A stretch of DNA of 64,000 bases from Parundibacterium terreum (GCF_014636315.1 NZ_BMED01000004.1:186001-250000), one strand, 5' to 3'; positions 27,442 to 36,755 are shown, counted from the first letter of the stretch. The notes: generated from the sequence alone by a model not told the origin. Translations and numbers: made by a program.

Positions 27442-27711
27442 ATTCTTTTGCTGTTAAGCGTCTAGTTATTGAGCCAGCTTTTTAATCACTCCTCACTATC
27501 CCGGTATTATTTTATTCGAGTGTATCGTCGTGTAACATATTGGTAATATTATTTGCTTTGAATTTAAGGTTATGAGGTAGAGTTTTTTTTCTACAAGAAA
27601 CTGCCCATCATTTCCATGCGAGAAAGAAATCGACCCTGGTAAGATCAATTCATAGAAAAAGTCAGGAATTTTTCCACGGTGTAATATCCATTTTTTTTGA
27701 ATTTAAGATGA
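27442..27711. other. AT-rich intergenic region
   Basis: 270 bp of AT-rich DNA between divergent genes (LTA-synthase-like and the 89-residue gene); presumably promoters for both. No clear -35/-10 pair or operator was identified. Confidence 0.3.
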
Positions 27712-27981
27712 ATGAAAATATATAAAATTTCATATGCTGTTGTAGGGAAAAATGATCGAGCGGTTTTCGAAGATTCATCGAATTATTTTCTGAGTGATTA
27801 TGAAATCGTAATCCGCGCCGCCCAACATACAAAACGGGACGAAATCCCTCCATTCGGTATCTTAAAAGATCCTTTTCGCGGACAGTGCAATAAGACAACA
27901 GTTGCTCAACTCATAGCCTGGGCTGAGATTGAAAAAGTTGGCTTCTCAGTTGACGATACCAATATCCGTTATATCAGCTAA
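27712..27981 (+). CDS. Small protein of a two-member paralogous family (member A)
   Basis: 89 residues, MKIYKISYAVVGKNDRAVFE. Compared with the 111-residue product at 43495 it shares YKISYA-x2-GK, FE, NY-x-LS-x-YEIV-x2-AA-x-H and a later A-x-IE-x-V sequence, so the two are paralogues 16 kb apart. Mostly soluble, no signal peptide, no cysteine-rich or DNA-binding motif. The WHWA-like small Pseudomonas proteins annotated as domains of unknown function have a vaguely similar start, but I cannot assign a family. AT-rich surroundings suggest horizontal origin. Confidence 0.6.
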   Translation: MKIYKISYAVVGKNDRAVFEDSSNYFLSDYEIVIRAAQHTKRDEIPPFGILKDPFRGQCNKTTVAQLIAWAEIEKVGFSVDDTNIRYIS

Positions 27982-28303
27982 GCCAAATTGGGTGAGGGTT
28001 GAAAATTCTATGCGTTACCTAGTTCAGGGTAAGACGGCGTAATGCGATGCTTAACCTGGATCTAACGTGGATGGGTTTCTAATTCAAGCTTAAGCAAGAT
28101 TTGATGCAGTAGTTTTCGTATCGAATTGTTCTGCATCCCAGTGGATTCAACACATTGCGCCATGGTTGGAAATCTGCTTTGGACGATGCTGACCCAGATC
28201 TTTGAGCACTGATAGACGACTCCTTGGGATTTTGTTCCAGTCCGTTGAGTAAGACCACTAGTGCCGTCAGAATGTTATTCGCGCCAAGGCTCATGAGTCA
28301 GTT

Positions 28304-28341
28304 AATGGATTACGACCAAGATAATGGGTTACGACCAAGAC
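28304..28341. repeat. Tandem 19 bp duplication
   Basis: Two adjacent 19 bp copies, 28304-28322 and 28323-28341, share AATGG-TTACGACCAAGA with two differences. They sit in gene-poor DNA upstream of the decayed IS21 transposase. Confidence 0.6.
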
Positions 28342-28626
28342 TTGAACCTTCGTCTGATCAATCCATAATCTCATCATCTCCTCGATGCTCTTGGGCAAAT
28401 AAGCATAGTGGGCGATCGGAAAATATTTCTCGGGTAATTACAGAGTTCCACTGGAATGTACTAGTGATACCGGGTAGCACTGGTTTTCAAATACAGAAGT
28501 ACCACAGAGTAAAGAGCGCGAATTGTGTGATATGCCTGAGCAGTTTTAGTTTTTCGGAAGTAAAGTCAATCTTGGATGAAAGACTACAACTGAATCTACG
28601 CTGCAGAGTTGGGATACGTTACGAAC

Positions 28627-29382
28627 TATACTTGCTGGTCGGCCATCTTGCCGCCTTCGCATTTCTCGGTGGCGTGCCGCAATCGATTCGGTACGATAAC
28701 ACCAGGATTGCGGTGGCCAAGATGATGGGCGATGGCTAGCGTCGACGGACCCAGGCCTTTGCCGAGTTGCAGAGCTGTTACCTGTTTGACGACAAATTTG
28801 GATGTCCCGCCAAGGTAACGACAAGGGTAAAGTGGAAGGACGGGTGGGTTACAGCCGACGTCACTTCATGGCGCCAATGCCAGTGGCAGCCGACTCGATG
28901 CATGGAATGCCCAATTGCTGAACGGCTGTCTCAACGACTATTCGGTACCGACGCATTCCGGCCATCAGGCGATCCTGGTCAAAGGGACCTTTGATTGGGT
29001 CGATATCTATCTGGTCGGCAAGCCAGAGCGCATTGCACACCATCGCCGCAGTTATGCCAAAGCGGACTTCGTGGTGAATCCGCTGCACTATCTGGCCTTG
29101 CTGGAGAAGAAGCCGCGTGCGCTCGACCAGGCTGCGCCGCTGCAAGAGGGGGCATTGCCAGCGGCCTTTGAGAGACTGCGACGCCTGCTGGAAGCTCGCA
29201 TGGACAAACGCGGACGCAAGGAATATATCCAGGTCCCGAGGTTGCTGGAAACCTTCAGTATCGGGCAAGTGGAACATGCCATCGGTCAGGCCCAGCACCT
29301 GGGTGTGCTCAGCTTTTACGCTATCAAACATCCTATCCATCGTTTCCATCTCCAATTGCGTCGTAAAGCCGCCGTTTGTTAA
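28627..29382 (+). pseudogene. Decayed IS21-family transposase (istA remnant)
   Basis: Fragments of an IstA transposase lie in different frames: AAFAFLGGVPQSIRYDN and TRIAVAKMMGDG, then a TAG (28737-28739), then TQAFAELQSCYLFDDKFG, a frameshift, KGKVEGRVGYSRRHFM, another break, and a longer C-terminal piece (28915-29382) with HRRSYAKADFVVNPLHYLAL and ALDQAAPLQEG. These are the integrase-core and C-terminal parts of IS21 IstA. At least one stop and two frameshifts make it nonfunctional. The N-terminus and istB are missing, and no IS ends were found next to it. Confidence 0.85.
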
Positions 29383-29805
29383 TGAATGTGTACATTTGAT
29401 GATTTGCCACTCCGTGCCACCTATTGGTTTCCTGAATGTCAGTATTGAAATGCCTGTCGTCGGCGTCACGCCCACATCGCCCGGAGCAAGTGTGTATTGC
29501 GGAGCAGATCCGGGCGGCGCAAAGCTCTTAGGCTATTCGCCGAAGAACACCTTCCCTCGTTAAACGCAATGCGCTCCTTGGTATTTTCTGACGGAGCGGC
29601 CATCAAACGAAGGATGATTGGCCGTCCTCCGCTTTAGTTAAGCGCTAGCCCAGTCGCACGCCTCAAGTACGTTGGCAGCGGAGTTGTCCTCACTCCAGGC
29701 GGACATGCATTTAGCACCTGAGTTTTTCCTGAAAAAAATATTCATTTTGCAATATACTGTAACTTTTCATTTTGGCAATCGCCACAATTCCACTAGTTCA
29801 CGCCA
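29383..29805. other. Gene-free stretch before NHL-3
   Basis: 423 bp with no supportable gene. It contains the promoter-like element TTGCAATATACT at 29747-29758, 48 bp before the NHL-3 start; the rest is probably debris of the IS21 element or other decayed DNA. Confidence 0.4.
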
Positions 29806-31938
29806 ATGATGCCCTCTTCTGATCCGCACCGCAAAACTCGCCCGTTGCTTCCTCTTGCCTGTCTGGCTTCTGCGCTGGTTCTCGCTGCTTGCGGCGGGGG
29901 CGGAACTAACTCCAATAGCACTACAGGCGGCGGATCAACCGTCACCAACGGCGGCCCCCTCATCGGCACGCTACCAACTACAGCCAGTCAGTTGAAGCTG
30001 CTCGCTGGCAATATCGGTGGTCCCGGCTACATCGACGGCCCTGCCAATGTCGCCCGCTTTAACGGTGCCAGTGCTCTCGTTGTTGATTCGCTGGGCAACA
30101 CGGTCGTGTGGGATCAAACCAATAGCCTGCTGCGCAAAATATCAACGTCCGGACAAGTCAGTACTCTGGCAGGACACTATATACAGAATGACCCCTTCTC
30201 AGTGTGCACTAATGGGCAAGGCAACGCCGCTAATTTCTTAGGCATTGACGCGATGGCGGCCGGCGACAACGGCGACGTGTACGTCCATGATCGTGGCTGC
30301 TATGAAGATGGAGTACGCAAGATCACTGCAGGCGGATTGGTCAGCACGGTGTTGAGACTCGAAACTTACTATCCCGGATTCGGCAACGTTAATTTTTCCT
30401 ATGACATTTATAGGCTGAGAGGTGTCGTTTTTGATCGCAGCAGCGGCAATCTCTTTGTTACGGTGGATAACAGGAGGGTAGACACCTATCTATTAGCAGG
30501 ATCTACTCCCAGTCTCAATTATCCCAACGGATTGATCTATCAAGTCACCCCGGCAGGCGTAGCAACAGTCATAGCCGGCAAACCCGATGTGACCGGCTAT
30601 GCTGACGGGCCTGCCTCTTCCGCATTGTTCAATCAGCCTACCAGCATCGTGGCCAATGGCGCCGGCATGCTGTACGTGACGGATTGCCAAAACAATGCTA
30701 TCCGTAAAATCGACAAGAGTGGCATAGTCAGCACTTTTGTCGCCGCTTCGACCGGTCTGGTGCAGTGCCCCAGCCAGCTCGCCATTGACGCCAGCGGCAA
30801 TGTGGTCATTGAAAATTCGGTGAGCGGTATCGTCCGCGTTTCACCCCAAGGGCAAGTACAAAGTACTCAGCCGGCTTCCCTTCTCAGCCATCTCCACAAT
30901 GTCAATTATGGTGATGCCATACCGATGGCGGCCGATGCGTCCGGAAATCTCCTGTTCGGCAGTGACACGTCGGTCCAGCTGTTATCTTCTAGCGGCACGT
31001 TAAGCACATTTGCCGGCTTGGATGCAATTGTCGGTAGCGCCGACGGAGTCGGCTCGCAAGCGCAATTCCAAAACATTCTGTCCCTTGCAGCCGACCAGGC
31101 CGGGAACCTGTATGCCCCGGACAATCGCAACGCCACCATACGTAAAATTTCGCCGACCGGCGTCGTTACCACGTTTGCCGGCGCCGCCGGCCAGCATGGT
31201 TGGACCGACGGTACCGGCTTAGCAGCACGTTTCAATTCTCCGCAATCCGTGGCGATGGACCCGGCCGGTAACCTTTTCGTCCTCGACTTCCTTTATTCAA
31301 CACCGACACCTCCGGCCGCGATGCAATCCCAATGGCTCGTCCGAAAAATCACGCCGGCGGGCGCCGTCACCACAACGTACGCGGGACCCGTATCGCCCCG
31401 GCAATCGCAATTGTGGACAATCTCCATCGACAGCAGCGGCACCGTGTATGTCCTAGGAGATTACGAGGGCCCTTTGCGCAAAAGCCAAATCCTGAAGCTG
31501 ACCAGCACCGGCCAGCTCGTGCCGTATATGACCTTAAGTGGTCAAGCTTACGATTTCGCCGTCGACGGCCAGGGTAATATCTATGCGACCATCGACAACG
31601 CGCTACGTAAGACAACTCCGCAAGGAGTAGAGACCATTATTGCAGGAATGCCTAACAATTCCTTAGTCAAGGACGGTACAGGAAGCGATGCCGGCCTGGG
31701 TTATGCGACAAAGATAGTGATGGATGCTAGCGGTAGTTTCTTCTTGGCTGATGGTCAAAACAGCGTGGTCCGCAGGGTAACGCCACAAGGCGTCGTCACC
31801 ACCTATCTTGGCACCCTTGGAACTTCCGGCAATGCGCTAGGAACCGCTCCAGCAAACCTGTCCCCAGTAGGTTTAGCAATCTCAGGTACAAGCTTATATA
31901 TCGCGACGGGTGCTGCTGTGCTGTTGACCGGACAATAA
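29806..31938 (+). CDS. NHL-repeat lipoprotein (NHL-3), paralogue of NHL-2
   Basis: 710 residues. Lipobox VLAAC (Cys29) followed by GGGG. The linker leads into GGPLIGTLPTTASQLKLLAG, nearly the same as NHL-2, then NHL-type units such as GAGMLYVTDCQNNAIRKID and AGNLYAPDNRNATIRKISP. The ending (AAVLLTGQ) again parallels NHL-2. The two proteins align along their whole length by eye, implying duplication about 10 kb apart with the glycan genes between. Predicted outer-membrane beta-propeller lipoprotein of unknown ligand. An ATG at 29809 is an equally good start. Confidence 0.88.
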   Translation: MMPSSDPHRKTRPLLPLACLASALVLAACGGGGTNSNSTTGGGSTVTNGGPLIGTLPTTASQLKLLAGNIGGPGYIDGPANVARFNGASALVVDSLGNTVVWDQTNSLLRKISTSGQVSTLAGHYIQNDPFSVCTNGQGNAANFLGIDAMAAGDNGDVYVHDRGCYEDGVRKITAGGLVSTVLRLETYYPGFGNVNFSYDIYRLRGVVFDRSSGNLFVTVDNRRVDTYLLAGSTPSLNYPNGLIYQVTPAGVATVIAGKPDVTGYADGPASSALFNQPTSIVANGAGMLYVTDCQNNAIRKIDKSGIVSTFVAASTGLVQCPSQLAIDASGNVVIENSVSGIVRVSPQGQVQSTQPASLLSHLHNVNYGDAIPMAADASGNLLFGSDTSVQLLSSSGTLSTFAGLDAIVGSADGVGSQAQFQNILSLAADQAGNLYAPDNRNATIRKISPTGVVTTFAGAAGQHGWTDGTGLAARFNSPQSVAMDPAGNLFVLDFLYSTPTPPAAMQSQWLVRKITPAGAVTTTYAGPVSPRQSQLWTISIDSSGTVYVLGDYEGPLRKSQILKLTSTGQLVPYMTLSGQAYDFAVDGQGNIYATIDNALRKTTPQGVETIIAGMPNNSLVKDGTGSDAGLGYATKIVMDASGSFFLADGQNSVVRRVTPQGVVTTYLGTLGTSGNALGTAPANLSPVGLAISGTSLYIATGAAVLLTGQ

Positions 31939-32611
31939 TACGTGAATCAACTGAGAACTAAGTAAATGACGACCGCACACACTTTTCTGAAGGACGCACC
32001 TAAACTGACAACAGTTCTCCAAGATCTGCGCGGAATGTTGAGGATATGAAATTAGATTCGATTTGTGAGGATGCTGTAGCTAAGGAAATTGACCGATTAG
32101 CTCGCTCGATTCCTTGTGAACTAATGCAATTAAGTTCAAAGAGGTTGGCAGGGCTGATTGAATCCGAGAAGATTGATCAGGTATATAAGATTTAGGACCT
32201 CGGGACAGCTCGATGCATAGGGGTATTGCTAGAAATTCCTATCGCCTTTGGTTTGGCGAAGAAAAATTTTTCTGCTGGCCTCAAAATTCAATTGATTTCT
32301 GAACATATGACTGGTGTGGATGCGAGTGAAATTCACGACTAACTCAACATGCTGTTCGCAAGCATGTACATAATCCGGTAGCGAGTGCATGGAAGCCCTA
32401 CTAAACGAAATGGACTGACGTCAAGTCTCTATCAACCGCACGGAATTTCCATCAGCAAGAATGGCATGATCATCATTTCATTCAACGCGATTTTGCAGAT
32501 CAAAACCCCACTGATTGGTGCGACCGCAAGGCAGGCAACGAGCCATCAACACCTGCTGCGAGTTGCTGCCTCGCTCTGGTGTTGCCGCGCACCAATCGTG
32601 GATTGAAAGTT
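31939..32611. other. Gene-poor stretch after NHL-3
   Basis: About 670 bp containing only one supportable small ORF (32046-32195, listed separately). Several frames show short coherent pieces interrupted by stops, as expected of decayed genes. No terminator-like hairpin was seen after NHL-3. Confidence 0.4.
32046..32195 (+). CDS. Small 49-residue ORF, possible gene remnant
   Basis: MKLDSICEDAVAKEIDRLAR continues to a TAG at 32193-32195 with an amphipathic helical composition and no repeats. GAGGAT lies just before the ATG as a possible ribosome site. It could be a small antitoxin-like or anti-terminator-like protein, or a fragment; nothing identifies it. Confidence 0.25.
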   Translation: MKLDSICEDAVAKEIDRLARSIPCELMQLSSKRLAGLIESEKIDQVYKI

Positions 32612-33046
32612 ATGTCCCTAAAGCCCTCCACGGGTATGCGGCAATGCGTGCAACTTCTGACCCACTTTTCATCTGACTTGAAGAGCGGAATTAGAGGGGC
32701 TGAAGTCGCCTTAGAGTACGAACTACTCGGCAAGTTAGCAGAATTCATTCCGGCCATGGGCCCAGACATAAAAGTCACCGCTGAGAAATCTATAGCAGTT
32801 GGCTCAAGTTTGATGGCAATAGATCTGCATCTTGAGAAAGCTGATCGCGCTGTTATCCTTGAACTCAAGCGCGCATCAACCAATCTCGACGATGGATATT
32901 TTGCATTGCTTGGGAAGCCACGTCCCATACTCGACTCCCAAAACCGGGTTGCGCCACGAAATTCCCTTGTTACTGTGATTGCAGTCCTTTGCAAATGCAA
33001 AGGACCAATCTCAGAACCGATCAACACAGATCAAAAGGAGTTTCAC
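32612..33046 (+). pseudogene. Nuclease-like ORF running in frame into the next gene
   Basis: The frame from ATG 32612 encodes MSLKPSTGMRQCVQLLTHFS and later ALEYELLGKLAEFI, MAIDLHLEKADRAVILELKR. The pattern E...D-x-HL...ILELK resembles the core of PD-(D/E)XK nucleases (Glu, Asp and E-x-K). It has no stop of its own: the frame continues through a hairpin (32984-33005) into the 121-residue ORF that has its own strong ribosome site at 33033-33040. I read it as the truncated front part of a nuclease gene whose end was lost; a 266-residue fusion is the alternative. Confidence 0.35.
32984..33005 (+). promoter_or_regulatory. Strong hairpin upstream of the NERD cassette
   Basis: GTCCTTTGCA-AA-TGCAAAGGAC is a perfect 10 bp stem with a 2 nt loop, 27 bp before the ribosome site of the 121-residue gene. 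There is no T tract. It could be a regulator dyad or mRNA leader structure. Confidence 0.5.
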
Positions 33047-33412
33047 ATGTTGTCCTTTCCTCGTACCCGGTACTCTCGGCGCCATACTCATCCGGCTCCC
33101 GCAATCACTAACGCGACCCTGCTCAGCGCTGACTGGGCAGAGTCAGAACGTAAGCGTAGTCTCAGGCAATTTGGTTCAGCCCGTGCCTGCTGGTGGTCAC
33201 TGAATCGCACGCTCCATCACGCGATGTCTCCAGCCGCCTCTCTGGAACAAGTGATGTGTGCCTTTCATCGCCGCCAACAAGTTTGGACGGCATGGAGGCA
33301 GAGGTGCATCTATCCCGTGAATCGCATCGCGGAGATGATACGTCAGCGAGGCGTCGTTGGCGGATTGATTTTCAGCTTCCAGTTAGGTTTTGGTAAAGGG
33401 GATACCTCATGA
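33047..33412 (+). CDS. Uncharacterised basic protein, first gene of the NERD cassette
   Basis: 121 residues, MLSFPRTRYSRRHTHPAPAI, rich in Arg and Trp (ARACWWSLNRTLHH, FHRRQQVWTAWRQR), with a short hydrophobic stretch near the end (GVVGGLIFSFQLGF). The start at 33047 is supported by AAAAGGAG at 33033-33040 with 6 bp spacing, the best ribosome site in the neighbourhood. It overlaps the NERD gene by 4 bp (ATGA), so the two are probably translationally coupled. No family recognised. Confidence 0.6.
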   Translation: MLSFPRTRYSRRHTHPAPAITNATLLSADWAESERKRSLRQFGSARACWWSLNRTLHHAMSPAASLEQVMCAFHRRQQVWTAWRQRCIYPVNRIAEMIRQRGVVGGLIFSFQLGFGKGDTS

Positions 33413-34413
33413 GCCGGCCACCTTCCGACATATCTTCAGGATTGCGGGTTCAACTATTCAGTACCTTGATTGCCTGGACCTATCTGTATATACCGATTGC
33501 CTTGGGTTATTTCACAGGTGCCTGCTTTTATCCTATCAAGCGGCAAATGACACGATGGTTGTATTTGAAGCAGTGCTCAGGTTTTTGGCATAACTGGTGG
33601 CACACCCGGCACTGGTTGCAAGGCATAGGCGGTCTGCTGTTTACGACCGGTGTGTTGACAATTGCCAGGGATGTCTCGCTATCCCGGTTCCGACCCGATG
33701 CTATTGCGCACCTTGCCGCGGCAGCATTTAACACGCTCGCAGGGGGTCTGTTATGTAGTGTAATGCACTGGATAAAGGGCTACGGTAGTGATCCACAAGT
33801 TCAGCGCGAGGTCGCAGGGTTGCGCGCGGAAGCCTTCGTTGCCGCCCTGTTAGAGCGCGGTCGGCGCCAGCATTCTGATTGGCAACTTTGGCATGGAGTG
33901 TTGCTCGTTTTTGAGGATGGAACTGCCAGTGAGTTTTCTGTTGAAGTGGATCACTTGCTGGTGACGAATACCCAGGTTTTTGTAATCGAGACCAAATGGA
34001 AGTCCGGCACCGTCATTGCGCAGCCGACTGCGGCCCAATGGCAAGTCAGCACCCCACATGGCAGTGGCACGATGCGAAATGCCCTAGCCCAAGCAAAACA
34101 GACAGCAAAGGTTCTGCGTCAGCAATGGCAATTAGACGTGCCAGTCATTCCCTTGGTAGCGATTCATGGTCAGTCAACCCGCATTGAAGAAGGGCCGGGC
34201 AATGTGGTGGAGGCGGAGAATATCTTGCAGGTGCTGCAGGCATTTGACTCGACGGCTTCCGCGCAACACCTGAAACGAAGCGACATCGCTGAGCTACTGT
34301 ATCGACATCGCCGTACGACCCCGGAAGCAATGCAGGCTCATATCGCTAGAGTACAACAAGCTCAGCTAAAAGCCGAGAACAAACAGTACGTGGATAGCGC
34401 GTCATTAAATTAA
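33409..34413 (+). CDS. Membrane protein with NERD nuclease-related domain
   Basis: 334 residues. The N-terminal 125 residues hold three hydrophobic segments (LFSTLIAWTYLYIPIALGYF, about residues 16-35; WLQGIGGLLFTTGVLTIA, about 70-87; LAAAAFNTLAGGLLCSVMHW, about 101-120). After that a NERD domain follows: VAGLRAEAFVAALL, then FSVEVDHLLVTNTQVFVIET with KWKSG, the E/D...E-T-K pattern of the restriction-like fold, and QAKQTAKVLRQQW. NERD proteins are predicted nucleases, many on plasmids and in defence-like contexts. It sits between a coupled upstream gene and a small membrane protein gene 15 bp downstream. Confidence 0.82.
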   Translation: MSRPPSDISSGLRVQLFSTLIAWTYLYIPIALGYFTGACFYPIKRQMTRWLYLKQCSGFWHNWWHTRHWLQGIGGLLFTTGVLTIARDVSLSRFRPDAIAHLAAAAFNTLAGGLLCSVMHWIKGYGSDPQVQREVAGLRAEAFVAALLERGRRQHSDWQLWHGVLLVFEDGTASEFSVEVDHLLVTNTQVFVIETKWKSGTVIAQPTAAQWQVSTPHGSGTMRNALAQAKQTAKVLRQQWQLDVPVIPLVAIHGQSTRIEEGPGNVVEAENILQVLQAFDSTASAQHLKRSDIAELLYRHRRTTPEAMQAHIARVQQAQLKAENKQYVDSASLN

Positions 34414-34428
34414 GAAAGCATACGCATC

Positions 34429-34683
34429 ATGAAGAATTTGATTGAGAAAATTTGTTCTGATCGGCGCACCATTGCACTTGCGGGCTTGTACTGCAGCAGC
34501 CTGCTATGTTGGTCCGTCTTCTATTTTTGGGGCGCGGATTGGCTGGCATCCACCCTCGACCATCCTGCCGATGAAATCCAGTATCGCGGCCTGGTGGTTG
34601 TCGTTGGGTGGAGTATTGTGCGGACTATTTTGATTTGGAACGGTGACGATATTCTGTCGAATTGGATTGATCGAGAAAGATAG
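34429..34683 (+). CDS. Small membrane protein of the NERD cassette
   Basis: 84 residues with two membrane helices: TIALAGLYCSSLLCWSVFYF (about residues 14-33) and YRGLVVVVGWSIVRTILIW (about 52-70), ending in a charged tail NWIDRER. It begins 15 bp after the NERD gene and ends the likely three-gene unit. No family recognised; close spacing implies a shared role at the membrane. Confidence 0.6.
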   Translation: MKNLIEKICSDRRTIALAGLYCSSLLCWSVFYFWGADWLASTLDHPADEIQYRGLVVVVGWSIVRTILIWNGDDILSNWIDRER

Positions 34684-34883
34684 GTCACCGTGAGTCAGTT
34701 CCCCGCGCCAATTATCTCTCAACGATACAATGTACTTTAAATATGGCGCGATAATTGAAGCGAACAGTGCTGCGTTTTTACCGCTATTAATCCCATAAAT
34801 GAAGAAAATGCTTATCCCTGTTCAAATATAACTTTTTTACTTTCAACTCGAAAATGTAGTGCGATGCCAAGAAGAGATGTCAT

Positions 34884-35087
34884 ATGAGAATTACAAAAAA
34901 CCGTAAGAGCCGGATGCGTAACGTTACTTCAATAACAGGCGGGACCACAGCAGAGTATGAAGCCGTACTAGCCAAGGCAACTGCTATCGCGTTAGAGATG
35001 CGACACGGCATGGAGCAGCGCGTGGTGAAATCGCGCACCCTTGATTTGAACGACAATGGGTTACTAGCCGGGCCTATGAAGAAGTAA
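34884..35087 (+). CDS. Small hypothetical protein
   Basis: 67 residues, basic N-terminus MRITKNRKSRMRNVTSITGG, then an acidic/helical middle (EYEAVLAKATAIALEMRHGM). AGAAGAGAT 9-14 bp upstream can serve as ribosome site. No recognisable domain. It lies between the NERD cassette and the left IS21-type end. Confidence 0.4.
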   Translation: MRITKNRKSRMRNVTSITGGTTAEYEAVLAKATAIALEMRHGMEQRVVKSRTLDLNDNGLLAGPMKK

Positions 35088-35400
35088 AGGCGGACAGATC
35101 GTCCAATACAACAAAATGGGTTACGTTGTTTGGATGTGAGCTTCTCAAATTGATAGAAAGCGACTACCCGGGGAATAACTCTGAACGTCGATTTTCAAAA
35201 TTCTACGGTGAATCTTGAAATAGTCTGCTAAAGATTTAGAGGCTGCCGGAGGAGTTAGACATGAAAAGGCGATTTTCCGAAGGGTAAACAATTGGAAGAT
35301 TGAAAGAGGCTGATGTGGGGTTGAAAGTGGTGGAGAGCTCCCGCAATCCATTTACAGATAATTGTTTAACCGCAGTCTCTACATTGCTTCCTGACTAATT

Positions 35401-35530
35401 CGTAAAGTGCCACAGAAGCTGAGATCAGAATAACTCAAAATAGCGTTTTTCAAGGAAAAATGCCACGAAAGATAAGACTGATTGCCATGAAAGATGAGAT
35501 TTTCCTCAGCCCTGCCAAAGAAGATGAGAT
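35401..35530 (+). repeat. Left IS21-type multi-repeat transposon end
   Basis: The outermost 25 bp (CGTAAAGTGCCAC at 35401-35413 continuing AGAAGCTGAGAT) match the right end at 41886-41910 in inverted orientation at 24 of 25 bases. Going inward, the unit TGCCA-x2-GAAG-x-TGAGAT recurs imperfectly at 35408, 35461, 35483 and 35513. Several transposase-binding repeats near each end are characteristic of IS21-family elements; that family assignment is from memory of the architecture. Confidence 0.6.
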
Positions 35531-35607
35531 TTTCTGAGCTGGGCACTTTTGAGTGCAAAACAAGCAGTTGCTAGGCATGCTTCAAACTACAACTACAATT
35601 AATTACC

Positions 35608-36036
35608 TCAATACCACCCCACATATGGATCATGATCAGGAACATCATCAATTTCTGGCCAGTGCTTATTAATTAGGGTATCCAGCCAATCGGCCACGTT
35701 CAGTAAAACGGTTATATCGTCTTTCAACATTGCTGGCGCATTGGGCTCCTGCGAAATCCTCCCCGCAAATGCTCTGAGCGATTCAGCACGCTCAGCATTT
35801 TTTGCGAGTTGCTCCAGCGATTCAATTTCCTTTAGTAGTCGATCCTTTTCTGACTTCTCTTGTTTCCACACCAACGATAGCTGACGTCTAGCAACCTCTC
35901 TTTCATTTCGCAGTTCCGCGTCTAACTTCGCACTTAAAGCAATCGCTTCAATTTTTTGTGCCAATTTTAAAAGCTTGTCTTCTATACGCGTAGTTGATGT
36001 ATCTTCAACCTTCGCAATTTCGTAAGGATTTACCAT
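35608..36036 (-). CDS. Coiled-coil hypothetical protein
   Basis: 142 residues. Residues about 15-90 are strongly helical with heptad character (RIEDKLLKLAQKIEAIAL, EKDRLLKEIESLEQLAKNAE); the C-terminus is acidic and compact (WLDTLINKHWPEIDDVPDHD). No signal peptide or known domain. It lies just inside the left IS21-type end, followed upstream by an IS110 remnant. Reading frame quality and amino-acid composition support a real gene. Confidence 0.6.
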   Translation of the reverse strand: MVNPYEIAKVEDTSTTRIEDKLLKLAQKIEAIALSAKLDAELRNEREVARRQLSLVWKQEKSEKDRLLKEIESLEQLAKNAERAESLRAFAGRISQEPNAPAMLKDDITVLLNVADWLDTLINKHWPEIDDVPDHDPYVGWY

Positions 36037-36239
36037 CCAAGTCAGGAAATGGCATGCTTATGCGTCTTCCAACAATCCAGTGTCGGCAGCAGCAATGCAG
36101 GGCGACCTGAACGACATTCAGAACATATGGGTGCCCGGAAAGAAAATTTGCAACGACGGCTTGGTGACGGGCCGCGACGCCGCCGGCGCAGACCTGACCA
36201 AGGGCTTCCGGGCTAGTAGGCGAATTGTGATCGTCTACA

Positions 36240-36456
36240 ACAGCAGCAATGAGATTGCTGTGTACGCCAAGTTCACCCCAGTGATGCGCCGAACTGCAGG
36301 CCTCCATGGCGATACCATGGGGCTAAGCTTACGCACGACGCTGAGCAACTCCGTGCGCATTACCTTGGAACTATGCAATAGGTGACCCCGCCGATCTGCA
36401 CCGTCAAGTTGAAACACGCGCTTCGCCAAATCAATCCCGAGAATATCGATATCCAT
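36240..36456 (-). pseudogene. IS110-family transposase remnant
   Basis: The minus strand encodes MDIDILGIDLAKRVFQLDGA, the DEDD-type N-terminus of IS110 transposases, then a frameshift, then MEACSSAHHWGELGV, a typical IS110 motif, in a second frame. The similarity then stops abruptly. Only about 70 codons of a roughly 340-codon gene remain, so it is nonfunctional. Confidence 0.8.
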
Positions 36457-36648
36457 AGCAGGCCTCCGTACACAAAGTGGATGAAATGCTAGTTTGCTCC
36501 GATCGGTGGTGTCGGGTCCATCTCAGTAAATCAACAACATGCATGCAAACCGTTTCAATTCATAAAAAGAGCTTGTAAAAGGATCGGGTCCATACATCCG
36601 CTAAAAACTGTCCCACGGCCTATTGCTTTAAATTTGCTGTAAATACAA

Positions 36649-36673
36649 AACGGCCGCTGTGGTCGCGGCCGTT
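36649..36673 (-). terminator. Probable terminator of the Rhs/immunity genes
   Basis: AACGGCCGC and GCGGCCGTT form a 9 bp GC-rich stem with a 7 nt loop; on the minus strand it is followed by TTTTGTATTT. It lies about 210 bp after the stop of the gene at 36888, the end of a minus-strand pair. Confidence 0.55.
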
Positions 36674-36725
36674 CACAAGCAGAAAAGCATCTAACACGAT
36701 TTATGCCTTAAATTCAACAGCATAC

Positions 36726-36755
36726 GAGAGCTTTTGAGAGCTTTTGAGAGCTTGT
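36726..36755. repeat. Three tandem 10 bp repeats
   Basis: GAGAGCTTTT occurs at 36726 and 36736 and as GAGAGCTTGT at 36746. A short tandem repeat in a 430 bp gene-free stretch; role unknown. Confidence 0.7.

Noticed and set aside
28224..28626. Front part of the 171-codon ORF that ends in IS21 transposase sequence
   Set aside because: The first two thirds have no IstA similarity and include the 19 bp duplication; only the last part belongs to the transposase remnant.
36080..36385. Plus-strand ORF of 101 codons over the IS110 remnant
   Set aside because: It overlaps recognisable IS110 transposase pieces on the minus strand and resembles nothing known; best explained as the reverse of decayed transposase DNA.
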